Positions 1 to 9,175 are shown, counted from the first letter of the stretch. The stretch is 64,000 bases of DNA from a virus (IMGVR_UViG_3300032607_000125:62001-126000); one strand, 5' to 3'. Numbers and translations are program-made. Notes: a model not told the origin generated them from the letters alone.

Positions 1-1
1 A

Positions 2-637
2 ATGAATGAGATTAAGAACACTAAAGCAGATATCTGCATGGGTCACCTAGAGATATCTGGATTTGCAATGTATAGAGGAGTTGAATCGCATGAAGGTTTA
101 TCTAAAGCAATGTTTGGCAAATTTGATATGGTGTTCTCCGGACATTATCATCATAAATCTAATAATGGGAACATATTTTATCTTGGTAACCCTTACGAAT
201 TAACATGGCAAGATTATAAAGATCCACGTGGTTTTCACTTCTTTGATCTTGACACTCGTCAACTAGAATTTGTTCAGAATCCATATAGTCTATTCGAGCG
301 TTATGAATATGATGATACTGTTGAAGATCCAGATGGTGTTGATACTAGTTTTGTCGCCGATAAGTATGTCAAAATTGTTGTGATCAATAAGACTGATTTT
401 TATAAATTTGATAAGTTTATCAACCGTGTCTATCTTCGCAATCCACTCGAAGTAAAGATCATCGAGAACTTTTCAGAATTTAGTGATGGTCAAGTTGATG
501 AAAATATAAACCTTGAAGATACTTCAAGCGTGCTATCGGATTATATTGACTCTGTTGAAACTGATGTTGATAAAGATAAAGTGAAGAATTTTATGAAAGC
601 TTTGTATACTGAAGCATTGAACAAGGATGTAGTCTAA
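2..637 (+). CDS. 47: Recombination endonuclease subunit gp47 (SbcD/Mre11-like), 5'-truncated
   Basis: This is the C-terminal part of the nuclease subunit of the gp46/gp47 complex, which resects DNA ends and feeds recombination-dependent replication. The visible part has the late phosphoesterase motif GHYHHKS (about residues 47-53 of the visible part), followed by a capping region typical of T4 gp47. The reading frame is open at the window edge, so the true start lies upstream. It overlaps gene 46 by one base (TAATG), which suggests translational coupling. Family assignment rests on the motif and on the adjacent SbcC-type partner. Confidence 0.9.
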   Translation: MNEIKNTKADICMGHLEISGFAMYRGVESHEGLSKAMFGKFDMVFSGHYHHKSNNGNIFYLGNPYELTWQDYKDPRGFHFFDLDTRQLEFVQNPYSLFERYEYDDTVEDPDGVDTSFVADKYVKIVVINKTDFYKFDKFINRVYLRNPLEVKIIENFSEFSDGQVDENINLEDTSSVLSDYIDSVETDVDKDKVKNFMKALYTEALNKDVV

Positions 638-2349
638 TGCTTATTTTTAAAACTCTAACTTGGCAAAACTTTCTATCAACTGGTAATTCTCCTAATACGA
701 TTATCCTTAATAGATCTGCTAGCACTCTTGTCATTGGTAAGAATGGAGAAGGCAAATCTACAATGCTTGACGCACTGACCTTTGCTTTGTTTGGTAAACC
801 ATTTCGTAACATTAATAAGCCACAATTAGTGAATAGTATTAATGGCAAAGGTTGTGTAGTTACTATTGAGTTTGAACTTGGTACTGCTGAGTATAAGATT
901 GTTCGTGGCATTAAACCGGGCATCTTTGAGATCTATCTCAATGGCGTTATGATCAATCAAGACGCAGCAGTTAAAGATTACCAAAAAGTTCTAGAACAAC
1001 AAATTTTACGTCTTAACTATAAGACTTTCACGCAAGTTATTATTCTTGGTTCTGCATCATTCGTTCCATTCATGCAACTACCAGCATGGCAACGTAGAGA
1101 AGTCATTGAAGATATTCTTGACATTGGTATCTTTTCCACTATGAATTCAATCTTAAAAGAAAGAATTAGTGAGACTAAAGAAGAGATGCATAGTATCGAG
1201 AATAAAATCGAGATTGCTAAGAACTCTGTAGTTGCTCAAAAGAAAATCATTACATCGATGGTGTCATCTAAGCAAGAATATGTAGATCATATTCGTAAAC
1301 AGATTGATGATAATGCCGTAGAGATTAAAGCAAATGAAGATCGTTGGGAAACTCTTACAGATCAAATGAATGCTCTACTTGCATCTAGTGATAACGCTAA
1401 AGATCTTAAAGAAGACATTGATAGAGCAACTGCCCTGCGTTCTAAACTAAACTCTAAAAAAGAACACATAGAAGAGACATTGCAGTTCTTTGCTGATAAT
1501 ACTACATGCCCTAGTTGTGCTCAAGATATTCCACATCAACATAAAACTAATATTAGTTCTAAGTTTAATCAAGAATATAATGATAGTGTAGATAACATTA
1601 ATGTTATTCAAGAAGCTTTTGATACTCTAATGGATCGCCAACAAAAGCTCAATGAATTGAATGTAAAACTGTTGACTATTAATTCACAGTCTAATGCTAC
1701 AATTACTGCTAATAAACTATTAACAAAGAGTACTAAAAAACTCAATGAAGACATCGCAGCAACAAAACAAGACACTGGCAATATTGATGTTGAGAAACAA
1801 AAACTTAAACAAGTCGCAGACGACGCAATAGTTCTAATTGATAAAAAGAATGAACTATCCGCTGAACGCAATATCCAAGAAGTATCGGCTTTACTGCTGA
1901 AAGATACTGGAATTAAAACTGCTATCATTAAGGAATACCTTCCTGTCATGAATAAGTTGATCAATGGTTACCTTACTGCAATGGACTTCTATGTTCACTT
2001 TGAATTAGATGAATCATTCAATGAAGTAATTAAATCTAGATTCCGAGATGAATTCACGTATGAATCTTTCTCAGAGGGCGAGAAAATGCGCATAGATTTG
2101 GCTATATTGTTTACATGGCGCCAGATTGCTAAGATGAAAAACTCTGTTAATACTAATCTTCTAATTCTTGATGAAATCTTTGATTCTAGTTTAGATAACT
2201 CTGGTACTGATTACTTCCTTTCTATCATGAATGCTATTGGAGATAAGTCCAACATATTTGTGATTAGCCATAAGGGAGACCAGTTGTTTGACAAGTTTCA
2301 CTCTGTGATCAAGTTCGAGAAGAAGAACGACTTTTCATCTATCGTTTAA
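637..2349 (+). CDS. 46: Recombination endonuclease subunit gp46 (SbcC/Rad50-like ATPase)
   Basis: This is the ATPase partner of gp47. Residues about 34-42 form Walker A (GKNGEGKST). A zinc-hook CPSC lies near residues 291-294 in the middle of a long coiled coil. The ABC signature FSEGEKMR is near residue 478, and Walker B LLILDEIFD is near residue 510. The 570-residue length fits T4 gp46. It starts one base inside the gp47 stop and is followed almost at once by a promoter for the next gene, so it probably ends an operon. Confidence 0.95.
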   Translation: MLIFKTLTWQNFLSTGNSPNTIILNRSASTLVIGKNGEGKSTMLDALTFALFGKPFRNINKPQLVNSINGKGCVVTIEFELGTAEYKIVRGIKPGIFEIYLNGVMINQDAAVKDYQKVLEQQILRLNYKTFTQVIILGSASFVPFMQLPAWQRREVIEDILDIGIFSTMNSILKERISETKEEMHSIENKIEIAKNSVVAQKKIITSMVSSKQEYVDHIRKQIDDNAVEIKANEDRWETLTDQMNALLASSDNAKDLKEDIDRATALRSKLNSKKEHIEETLQFFADNTTCPSCAQDIPHQHKTNISSKFNQEYNDSVDNINVIQEAFDTLMDRQQKLNELNVKLLTINSQSNATITANKLLTKSTKKLNEDIAATKQDTGNIDVEKQKLKQVADDAIVLIDKKNELSAERNIQEVSALLLKDTGIKTAIIKEYLPVMNKLINGYLTAMDFYVHFELDESFNEVIKSRFRDEFTYESFSEGEKMRIDLAILFTWRQIAKMKNSVNTNLLILDEIFDSSLDNSGTDYFLSIMNAIGDKSNIFVISHKGDQLFDKFHSVIKFEKKNDFSSIV

Positions 2350-2352
2350 CGG

Positions 2353-2381
2353 TGTACATTAATTCGTCTATTAGATATAAT
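2353..2381 (+). promoter_or_regulatory. Phage promoter TGTACA-17-TATAAT (CobT-like gene)
   Basis: TGTACA at 2353-2358, a 17 bp spacer beginning TTAATTCGT, and TATAAT at 2376-2381. The ATG at 2388 comes six bases after the -10 hexamer, so transcription should start at or next to the start codon. Confidence 0.8.
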
Positions 2382-2387
2382 AGACCT

Positions 2388-4556
2388 ATGGCAACACAAA
2401 CAAACACTCAATCTCAGGACATGCTAGCCAAGCTGCTAGCTACTGAGAACATCAACATCCTTCGTTCTAACGTTAAAACAGCTGCGTTTGACATTAAAGG
2501 CCGCACTCTATTCCTTCCTCGTTGGAAGGAAATGACACCAGTGATCGAAGAAGCACTCATGATGCATGAAGTTGGTCATGCGCTTTACACTGGAATTGAG
2601 ACCTATGGCGTAGTTTTTGAGGAAAAGAAACACCTTAAAGATTACGCCAATGTGATCGAGGACGTTCGCATCGAAAAGAAGATGAAGGAACGCTATCCTG
2701 GTTCGCGTAAGTCATTCAACAACGGGTATCGTGAACTTAACGACCGCGACTTCTTTGGCATCAAAAATCGAGATCTATCAAAACTTCTATTGATTGACCG
2801 CATTAACTTGTACTTTAAAGTAGGGTATAACTGTGGTGTGCAATTCAATGCCGAAGAACAAGAATTTATTCGTCGTGTAGACAAGTGCTCTTCTGAAAAT
2901 GATGTATTAGCATTGGCTGAAGAAATCTTTGCGTATAGTAAAGACACAATCAAAAGCAGCAACGAAAAGCGTAGAGTCGCCGGCGCACCAAAATCAAAAG
3001 GAAAAGCAGAAGAATCAGATGAAGACGAAGAATCTTCAATGTTTGATGAATATGCTGAAGAAGAAGAATCTGAAGAAGAATCTGAAGAACAAGATGGCAA
3101 CTCGGATGGAGAAGAAGAATCTGAAGAAGAGCAAGACGCTAAGGATAGCACTGGAACTTCATCTTCTAAACAAGCACCTAAAGAAGATGAAATAGACGAA
3201 GAAGAACTTCTTAAAGATCTTGCGCCTATTACCAATAAACAGTTTGAAGAAAAGTTAGAACTGCTTGCCGACGATTTACTCGTTACTCGTTACTTTGAAC
3301 CATCAATGGAACTAGAGTACGCCGACATTATTGTAAGCTATAAGAAAACTTTGCCAGTATTTGAAGAAACGCTTAAAGAAAGTGTTATCTCAAATAAGTC
3401 TAGGATTGCTAAGTTTAAATCAAACTCTTCTGGTATAGTTAGTTATCTAGTCAAAGAATTTGAAATGCGCAAATCAGCTACTGCTTATAAGCGCGCTAAA
3501 ATATCAAGGATTGGTCAATTAGACAGCAGAAAGCTTTACGCATATAAGATCAAAGAAGATTTGTTCCGCCAAATCATGACAGTGCAAGATGGTAAGAAAC
3601 ACGGCATGGTGTTCCTCCTCGATTGGTCGGGTTCTATGGCAGCTTGCATGGACGAAACGATTGAACAAGTTATCAATTTAGCTATGTTTTGTCAGAGAAT
3701 TCAAATTCCATATCAGGTATTTGCATTTACTGATGGATATACTAATACTAATGACGACGGAAAAGTTGCGAGTGCAAATGCAAATGGACTAACTGCAAAC
3801 GTTAGTCTTTTAGAATTATTTTCAAATAGAATGAGCAACGTTGAATTTAATCGTATGGTGAACTATATGATGTGCTCGCCGTACAATAGAATTCGTAACT
3901 ATTCGTTGAATGGTACTCCATTAAATGAAGCACTTCTATTTATGACTAGTTATCTTGGTAAGTTTATTCGTGATAATAATGTGGAAAAAACTACATTCAT
4001 TACTTTGACTGATGGCCAAGGCGGCGCACTTTATGGCAATAATACTGCCAACATTAAGAATGGTTTGGAGCATAAGTATAATGATAAACTTGAATATCGT
4101 GAAACTAAAGTCAAAAGCTATCTTCGTGATCCTATTACTAAAAAGGAATATGATCTAACCCGTGACTCCAGTGAACAGACTGCGCTATTTTTGAATGTCA
4201 TTAAAGATAGATACGGCGTTAAAAGCGTGGCATTCTTTGTTATGGATTCTACTATGAGAGCATGTGGAGCGTTCATAAGAGCTAATAGCACGATAACTAG
4301 TGCTTCTCAGGCTATTGATGCTTCTTCTCATATCATGAATTCATTGAGAAAAGATAAGTTCTGTGTTCTTACGAACATTCCTGGTCGCGATGAAATGTAT
4401 TTGTTAGTAGCTAATACTAAAATTCGAGATGATAGTATTAAGAATATCACTGAAGATATGTCTGCAAGCTCCATTGCACGTCTTCTTGGGAACTCTATGA
4501 ATTCGCGTAAGTCATCGCGGGTGGTTCTTAACAAATTTATTGGAATGGTTGCATAA
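2388..4556 (+). CDS. CobT-like VWA-domain protein with HEXXH motif
   Basis: Residues 60-64 read HEVGH, the zinc-metallopeptidase signature, in an N-terminal domain. A very acidic low-complexity linker follows (about residues 205-290). A C-terminal von Willebrand A domain carries a perfect MIDAS motif, DWSGS, near residue 413. This is the architecture of CobT-like partners of MoxR/CobS AAA+ ATPases, and such an ATPase follows directly. The start at 2388 (MATQTN) is preferred because an upstream in-frame ATG at 2352 lies before the promoter -35. No Shine-Dalgarno sequence is visible, and the mRNA is probably leaderless. The pair may remodel or proteolyse a protein target; the target is unknown. 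Confidence 0.75.
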   Translation: MATQTNTQSQDMLAKLLATENINILRSNVKTAAFDIKGRTLFLPRWKEMTPVIEEALMMHEVGHALYTGIETYGVVFEEKKHLKDYANVIEDVRIEKKMKERYPGSRKSFNNGYRELNDRDFFGIKNRDLSKLLLIDRINLYFKVGYNCGVQFNAEEQEFIRRVDKCSSENDVLALAEEIFAYSKDTIKSSNEKRRVAGAPKSKGKAEESDEDEESSMFDEYAEEEESEEESEEQDGNSDGEEESEEEQDAKDSTGTSSSKQAPKEDEIDEEELLKDLAPITNKQFEEKLELLADDLLVTRYFEPSMELEYADIIVSYKKTLPVFEETLKESVISNKSRIAKFKSNSSGIVSYLVKEFEMRKSATAYKRAKISRIGQLDSRKLYAYKIKEDLFRQIMTVQDGKKHGMVFLLDWSGSMAACMDETIEQVINLAMFCQRIQIPYQVFAFTDGYTNTNDDGKVASANANGLTANVSLLELFSNRMSNVEFNRMVNYMMCSPYNRIRNYSLNGTPLNEALLFMTSYLGKFIRDNNVEKTTFITLTDGQGGALYGNNTANIKNGLEHKYNDKLEYRETKVKSYLRDPITKKEYDLTRDSSEQTALFLNVIKDRYGVKSVAFFVMDSTMRACGAFIRANSTITSASQAIDASSHIMNSLRKDKFCVLTNIPGRDEMYLLVANTKIRDDSIKNITEDMSASSIARLLGNSMNSRKSSRVVLNKFIGMVA

Positions 4557-4561
4557 AGTCC

Positions 4562-4590
4562 TGTACATTAAATCGTCTATTTGATATAAT
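4562..4590 (+). promoter_or_regulatory. Phage promoter TGTACA-17-TATAAT (CobS-like gene)
   Basis: TGTACA 4562-4567, 17 bp, TATAAT 4585-4590. The sequence is nearly identical to the promoter at 2353, and the gene starts at 4618. Confidence 0.8.
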
Positions 4591-4617
4591 AGATCTATAA
4601 CTACCGAGTTCTATATT

Positions 4618-5733
4618 ATGGATACAAATTTTCTCTCTGTTCTTTTCAAAGAATTTCCCGATGTTGTAACATCGAAGCAGGTAACCCGCGCTCAAATCGT
4701 TGAAGTGATGGCTTTAACTGCTACGTCGAAATACCCTACTTGGCTTATGCAGAATCGCGTAGGCCGTGGTCTCTATGCTGTTCTAAACGACACCATTGAT
4801 GAAGTTCCACCTGAAGTTCCAACTCCTAAAAATCTTAAGTCTATGGTTAAAAATGAAGACACCGCATCTCTGATTCCAAAGGTAGACCCTAACTATGTCG
4901 CCTTTGGTAATCATAAGGACATTGATACGATCATTAAGTCTAAGCAGTTTTATCCTGCTTACATTTCAGGCCCAACTGGTAATGGTAAGTCTACTACTGT
5001 AGAACAGGCTTGTGCTAAGAACAAACGACCTCTCATTCGAGTTAACTTGAATATGATGACTGATGAAGATCAACTGATCGGGTCTAAGACTCTAGTAGAT
5101 GGCAATGTTGAAGTGATTGAAGGACCGGTTTTGATCGCTATGCGCTCCGGTATTCCTCTTCTGCTTGATGAGATTGATGCCGGTTCTGCGAACACACTAC
5201 TGTGTCTACAACCTATTCTTGAAGGTAAACCATTTTACTTCAAATTGAAGAATGAATTGATCTATCCTACTGAAGGCTTTACTGTATTTGCCACTGCGAA
5301 TACTAAAGGTAAAGGATCAGAAGATGGTCGTTACATTGGCACAAATGTTTTGAATGAGGCGTTCCTTGAGCGCTTTGCAATCACTTTTAATCAGGAGTAT
5401 CCATCTGCTTCTATTGAACGTAAGATTGTTATGAATCTAATGAAGTCCTACTCATGCGAAGATGAGGATTTTGCTGACACTCTAGTTAAATGGGCCGATG
5501 CAATTCGTAGGACTTTTGCAGATGGCGGAGTTGATGAGACCATTACAACCCGTCGTTTAGTACACATTGTTCGGGCATTCTCTATCTTTAAAGATAAGAA
5601 GAAAGCCGTTGAATTGTGTATTAATAGATTTGACGATATCACTCGCAATGCTTTCGCCGATCTATTTGAAAAGGTCTCAACGCCAATTGTTACAACTACT
5701 ATGCCTGTAGCATCAACTGAAATCCCATTCTAA
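4618..5733 (+). CDS. CobS/MoxR-like AAA+ ATPase
   Basis: An AAA+ ATPase with Walker A GPTGNGKST near residue 117 and Walker B LLLDEID near residue 180, with the arrangement of CobS/CbbQ/MoxR ATPases. These work with VWA-domain partners such as the upstream gene product. The first 70 residues form a separate module (TRAQIVEVM, then YPTWL, then VGRGLY) that recurs in the next gene. It has its own promoter and no strong ribosome binding site. The substrate is unknown. Confidence 0.8.
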   Translation: MDTNFLSVLFKEFPDVVTSKQVTRAQIVEVMALTATSKYPTWLMQNRVGRGLYAVLNDTIDEVPPEVPTPKNLKSMVKNEDTASLIPKVDPNYVAFGNHKDIDTIIKSKQFYPAYISGPTGNGKSTTVEQACAKNKRPLIRVNLNMMTDEDQLIGSKTLVDGNVEVIEGPVLIAMRSGIPLLLDEIDAGSANTLLCLQPILEGKPFYFKLKNELIYPTEGFTVFATANTKGKGSEDGRYIGTNVLNEAFLERFAITFNQEYPSASIERKIVMNLMKSYSCEDEDFADTLVKWADAIRRTFADGGVDETITTRRLVHIVRAFSIFKDKKKAVELCINRFDDITRNAFADLFEKVSTPIVTTTMPVASTEIPF

Positions 5734-5741
5734 GGACTTAT

Positions 5742-6098
5742 ATGAATTACACTACACTGAGCAAAACACAAAAGCGTTGCATTGATGCTTTTATTACTAT
5801 TCGCCCTGCTCTGGCGTCCCAATACAGTATTACGCGATCGGAGGTAGAAGCACTTTTTGCTGAACTACATTCAATGCGTAATACAGGCGGGGAAAAGATT
5901 GGTTACCCTATGTGGCTTGTCAAAGGTGACAAAGTTTCACGTGGTCACTATAAGTTCCCTGCACCAAATTTGATCGAAGCACAAGAAGCTCAGATCAAAT
6001 CTAATGCCAAAGCTGCTGAAGATTTGGTGAAAAATTCAGAAGAAGATAAAGAATATTTCACAGAATTGCATGCTTATGGTATAATGGAAGTAGCTTAA
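5742..6098 (+). CDS. Hypothetical protein sharing an N-module with the CobS-like ATPase
   Basis: 118 residues of unknown function. Residues about 30-75 (TRSEVEALF, YPMWLV, VSRGHYKFP) match the N-terminal module of the ATPase just upstream (TRAQIVEVM, YPTWLM, VGRGLYAVL). The two may therefore bind the same partner or nucleic acid. The gene lies eight bases after the ATPase stop with an AGGAC-type ribosome site, so it is probably cotranscribed. A TATAAT near its 3' end may drive the next gene. Confidence 0.55.
   Translation: MNYTTLSKTQKRCIDAFITIRPALASQYSITRSEVEALFAELHSMRNTGGEKIGYPMWLVKGDKVSRGHYKFPAPNLIEAQEAQIKSNAKAAEDLVKNSEEDKEYFTELHAYGIMEVA
6057..6085 (+). promoter_or_regulatory. Candidate promoter TTCACA-17-TATAAT
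   Basis: This lies inside the end of the preceding gene: TTCACA 6057-6062, 17 bp, TATAAT 6080-6085. The -35 is a weaker match than in the rest of the family. It would serve the gene at 6129. Confidence 0.45.
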
Positions 6099-6128
6099 CC
6101 GCTATATCATCAACATAATGGAGTTATC

Positions 6129-6374
6129 ATGAGTAAATTATCTCGACTTGAAAAATACCTGAAATCAGGTTCTACTGCAACGCCTCGCCAGATCACTGGC
6201 ATGTTTGGATTGCAAAATCCAACATCGGCAATCCACGCTCTTCGTAGTGCTGGTCTTTGCGTGTATGCAAATAAAGCTACACTTAGCACTGGTGTTACTA
6301 CTGTTAAATACAGTGTTGGTAAACCAACGAAGAAAATGATTGCAATGGCGCACGCGCTTGGCATGTTTGCTTAA
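6129..6374 (+). CDS. Small winged-helix-like protein
   Basis: 81 residues. The order of predicted helices (SRLEKYLKSG, TPRQITGMFG, TSAIHALRSAG) followed by a beta hairpin resembles a helix-turn-helix or winged-helix DNA-binding domain of the kind found in small phage regulators. A good ribosome site (GGAG) precedes the ATG. Its target is unknown, and the assignment rests on secondary-structure pattern only. Confidence 0.55.
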   Translation: MSKLSRLEKYLKSGSTATPRQITGMFGLQNPTSAIHALRSAGLCVYANKATLSTGVTTVKYSVGKPTKKMIAMAHALGMFA

Positions 6375-6380
6375 TTAGAT

Positions 6381-6409
6381 TGTACTTAAATGGGAGATTT
6401 TGATATAAT
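6381..6409 (+). promoter_or_regulatory. Phage promoter TGTACT-17-TATAAT
   Basis: TGTACT 6381-6386, 17 bp, TATAAT 6404-6409, upstream of the gene at 6435 and then the sliding clamp. Confidence 0.75.
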
Positions 6410-6434
6410 AGTATCTTAATCTCCTATTTTAATT

Positions 6435-6767
6435 ATGAAAAGCAAACCAATACTTACACCGGCAGGTCGCAAATTTGATGGTGGTAAACTTCGCTATGGA
6501 CTAATACCTCCTCTTGCACAACAAGAAATGGTAAAAGTTCTTACGTTTGGTGCAGAAAAGTATGAACCTGATAATTGGAAATATGTTGAAGGTTCTATCA
6601 CTCGCTATTTTGATGCCATGGAACGACATGTTTGGGCATGGAAAATGGGCGAAGAGTTAGATCCAGAAAGTGGAATCCACCACTTGGCCCACGCAATGTG
6701 TTGCCTTGCATTCCTCTATGAACATGATGTGAAATATACAAAGAAAGAACCAAATGGAATTAAGTAA
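6435..6767 (+). CDS. dATP/dGTP diphosphohydrolase-like protein (DUF5664 family)
   Basis: 110 residues matching the small phage family annotated as the N-terminal domain of dATP/dGTP diphosphohydrolase. It opens with GRKFDGGKLRYGLIPP and continues with VLTFGAEKY and a helix bearing HHLAHAMCCLAFL. The family is all-alpha and MazG-like in helix pattern, and probably hydrolyses dNTPs. Its end overlaps the start of the clamp gene by 14 bases. A role in shaping the dNTP pool is an inference. Confidence 0.7.
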   Translation: MKSKPILTPAGRKFDGGKLRYGLIPPLAQQEMVKVLTFGAEKYEPDNWKYVEGSITRYFDAMERHVWAWKMGEELDPESGIHHLAHAMCCLAFLYEHDVKYTKKEPNGIK

Positions 6768-7410
6768 AGAAACCCTGTCGTTGATCAAGAACTTCGCTGG
6801 CATTAATGGCAGTCTGATGCTTAAGCAGGGAAATAAGTTGTCCACAATCTCAGAAGGAAAGAACATCATGGCAGAAGTGTCAATTGATGAAGACTTTCCA
6901 ATGGATTTTGGAATTTACGATTTGAATGAATTCCTAAATGTCGTATCGCTGTTCCCAAGCACTCAACTTGACTTCAATGAGAAGTATGTCATGGTGTCTG
7001 ATGGTGGTACCAGCAAGATTAAATACTTTGCTGCAGGTGATGGTGTTGTTAAATCCGCGCCTTCTACGATTAAGTTTCCACAAGCCGATGTTGAGTTTAC
7101 AATTGATGCAGCTCAACTGGCAATGATTCTTAAAACCTCTTCAGCATTGAAGGCAAGTGACTTGTCTATTGTTGGTGACGGAAGTACTCTTAAAGTTCTA
7201 GTGTCTGATAAAAAGAATGATACTTCGAATGCATATGAAGTTACTATTGGCAAGACCAATGAAACCTTTAAAGCTAATCTTAAAGTAGAAAATCTTAAGA
7301 TGCTTCCCGGCGACTACGAAGTTTCTATCTCTAAAAAGAAAATCTCCCGCTTTAAAAGCACTACTGATCTCACATACTTTGTCGCTGTTGAAGCTGACTC
7401 GGAGTTCTAA
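6754..7410 (+). CDS. 45: Sliding clamp gp45
   Basis: 218 residues, similar over the full length to T4 gp45. This is the trimeric ring that tethers DNA polymerase gp43 and, in T4, also activates late transcription. The N-terminus (MELSKETLSLIKNFA) and the spacing of the repeated beta-alpha-beta units fit. It is followed by the clamp-loader genes as in T4. The start lies inside the previous gene. Because TATAAATA late promoters occur in this genome, the clamp may also act as the late-transcription coactivator, as it does in T4. Confidence 0.92.
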   Translation: MELSKETLSLIKNFAGINGSLMLKQGNKLSTISEGKNIMAEVSIDEDFPMDFGIYDLNEFLNVVSLFPSTQLDFNEKYVMVSDGGTSKIKYFAAGDGVVKSAPSTIKFPQADVEFTIDAAQLAMILKTSSALKASDLSIVGDGSTLKVLVSDKKNDTSNAYEVTIGKTNETFKANLKVENLKMLPGDYEVSISKKKISRFKSTTDLTYFVAVEADSEF

Positions 7411-7535
7411 TGGGCGAAGGTGCATTTAGAGGACTTGGTGAAGCATTTGTAATTGGCTTTATCCTTCTCTGCACACTAGGTTTTTTGGAAATTAGTGGAC
7501 ATTGTTATTTGGCTGTTTCAACACGTGAGCATTAA
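7410..7535 (+). CDS. Small membrane peptide, 41 residues
   Basis: This ORF overlaps the clamp stop by one base (TAATG). It encodes one hydrophobic segment (AFVIGFILLCTLGFLEI) after a short glycine-rich N-terminus. No family is recognised. The one-base overlap and the position between clamp and clamp-loader genes suggest it is translated, but no other support is visible. Confidence 0.45.
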   Translation: MGEGAFRGLGEAFVIGFILLCTLGFLEISGHCYLAVSTREH

Positions 7536-7541
7536 TATATT

Positions 7542-8480
7542 ATGAGTAATCAGTATCTTTGGACCGAGAAGTATAGACCATCGACAATCGATGAGTGTAT
7601 TCTCCCCGAAGCAATGAAGAAAACTTTCCGTGAGTTTATCGACTCCGGAGAGTTGCCTAATTTCTTATTCTGTGGCGGCGCTGGTGTGGGTAAAACCACA
7701 GTAGCAAAAGCACTATGTAATGAAATTGGTGCAGAATATCTCTTCATCAATGGATCAGAAGAATCTGGTATCGATGTTCTTCGTAGTAAGATTAAAAGTT
7801 TTGCATCTTCTGTCTCTTTGACTGATGCTAAGAAAGTAGTTATTCTTGATGAAGCAGACTATCTTAACGCTAATAGCACTCAGCCTGCTCTTCGTGGTTT
7901 TATTGAAGAGTTCAGTAATAACTGTAGGTTCATCTTTACCTGTAACTTCAAGAACCGAATCATCGAACCTCTGCATTCTCGCTGTGCAGTGGTCGAATTC
8001 AAAGTAGAGAATAAAGATAAGCCTGCAATCATGGGTGCATTCTATAAGCGTGTAGTTGGTATCCTTAAGACTGAAAATGTCACCTTTGAGCAAAAGGTTG
8101 TGGTTGAATTAGTTTCTAAGTACTTTCCAGATTATCGTCGTGTTCTAAATGAATTGCAACGATACTCTGTTAGTGGTACTATTGATTCTGGTTTGCTTGT
8201 CAATCTTGGCGATGAATCATACGTTGAACTTATCAAACACTTGAAGACTAAAAACTTTACTGAAGTTCGTAAGTGGGTCGGTAAGAATTCTGATACTGAA
8301 TCGACTGAACTATTTCGCAAGTTCTACGATAAAGCTGTTGACATTCTAGAGCAAGGATCTATTCCTCAATTAGTTTTGATTCTTGCTGAGTATCAATATA
8401 AAGCGGCCTTTGTCGCAGACCGTGAAATTAATACTATGGCAGCCTTGACTGAAATTATGGCACAACTAAAGTTTAAATAA
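7542..8480 (+). CDS. 44: Clamp-loader large subunit gp44
   Basis: 312 residues; an AAA+ ATPase of the RFC/gp44 type that opens and loads the gp45 clamp. It opens with the clamp-loader phrase WTEKYRPSTIDE. Walker A is GGAGVGKTT near residue 45, Walker B is ILDEADYL near residue 103, and an arginine-finger SRC motif lies near residue 147. Its partner gp62 is encoded just downstream, after one small gene. The length and gene order match T4-like phages. Confidence 0.93.
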   Translation: MSNQYLWTEKYRPSTIDECILPEAMKKTFREFIDSGELPNFLFCGGAGVGKTTVAKALCNEIGAEYLFINGSEESGIDVLRSKIKSFASSVSLTDAKKVVILDEADYLNANSTQPALRGFIEEFSNNCRFIFTCNFKNRIIEPLHSRCAVVEFKVENKDKPAIMGAFYKRVVGILKTENVTFEQKVVVELVSKYFPDYRRVLNELQRYSVSGTIDSGLLVNLGDESYVELIKHLKTKNFTEVRKWVGKNSDTESTELFRKFYDKAVDILEQGSIPQLVLILAEYQYKAAFVADREINTMAALTEIMAQLKFK

Positions 8481-8794
8481 TGAATGAATACCTTCAAATT
8501 GTATTGTTTGTAATTATCTTTTTTCTTGGTTGGTGGGGTCGTGAATGGTCAGCTAAGCGACAAGTAGACGCAATGTTAAAAGAAATTGCAGAAGAAGAAA
8601 CTGCAGTCGTAGATGGCAATAAGATTCGTATCACTGTTGAGAAACACGATGGGTGTTTCTATATCTATGATCGTAGTGGCACATACCTCTCTCATGGCGA
8701 AAGCTTTGACATCGTTGAAGCTATTCTGAAAGAAAAGTTTCCAGGTAAGTTGTTCGCAGCATCTGAAGAAGATCTAGCTAAGTTGAATTCATGA
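8480..8794 (+). CDS. Membrane-anchored hypothetical protein
   Basis: 104 residues. The N-terminal segment (QIVLFVIIFFLGWWG) is a transmembrane helix, followed by a soluble domain. The ORF overlaps gp44 by one base and gp62 by four, so it is embedded in the clamp-loader operon. No known function. Similar small genes between 44 and 62 occur in aquatic T4-like phages (from memory). Confidence 0.6.
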   Translation: MNEYLQIVLFVIIFFLGWWGREWSAKRQVDAMLKEIAEEETAVVDGNKIRITVEKHDGCFYIYDRSGTYLSHGESFDIVEAILKEKFPGKLFAASEEDLAKLNS

Positions 8795-9171
8795 GTTTCT
8801 TTGACTTCTTAAACGCGATCAATGATAGTAAAAAGGATCTTATAAAAGAAGACCCTCTTACTGAAAAGGATTATATTCCATTCATGGTGAACAGGGGCTT
8901 GTCATACTTTCCCGATACTATTATGTTTGCAAATGAAATGAATTCGCATGCTGCTATTCCAAAAGATTGGCAGTTTGCTTTTTATCTTAATGGAATCAAT
9001 AAGAAGAAACGTTTCTCTAAGTGGCATAAGAAAGATCAAAACTCTGATCACCTTAAACTTGTCATGAAGGAATATGATTACTCTGCAGAAAAAGCAGCAG
9101 TTGCATTAGAACTTCTTACCGATGAAAATATTAAAGAATTAACTACAAAATATAAAGAAGGTGGTAGATAA
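8791..9171 (+). CDS. 62: Clamp-loader small subunit gp62
   Basis: 126 residues. It opens with MSFFDFLNAIN and has the phrase YIPFMVNRGLSYFPDTI seen in gp62 of T4-like phages. It lacks ATPase motifs, as expected for the small subunit that scaffolds the gp44 tetramer. It is shorter than T4 gp62 (187 residues), which is usual for aquatic T4-like phages. The ATGA overlap with the preceding gene fits coupled translation. Confidence 0.85.
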   Translation: MSFFDFLNAINDSKKDLIKEDPLTEKDYIPFMVNRGLSYFPDTIMFANEMNSHAAIPKDWQFAFYLNGINKKKRFSKWHKKDQNSDHLKLVMKEYDYSAEKAAVALELLTDENIKELTTKYKEGGR

Positions 9172-9175
9172 GTAG

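Noticed and set aside
2693-3235. A 180-codon minus-strand frame opposite the CobT-like gene
   Set aside because: It is the reverse of the GAA/GAT-rich acidic linker, giving a Ser-rich artefact.
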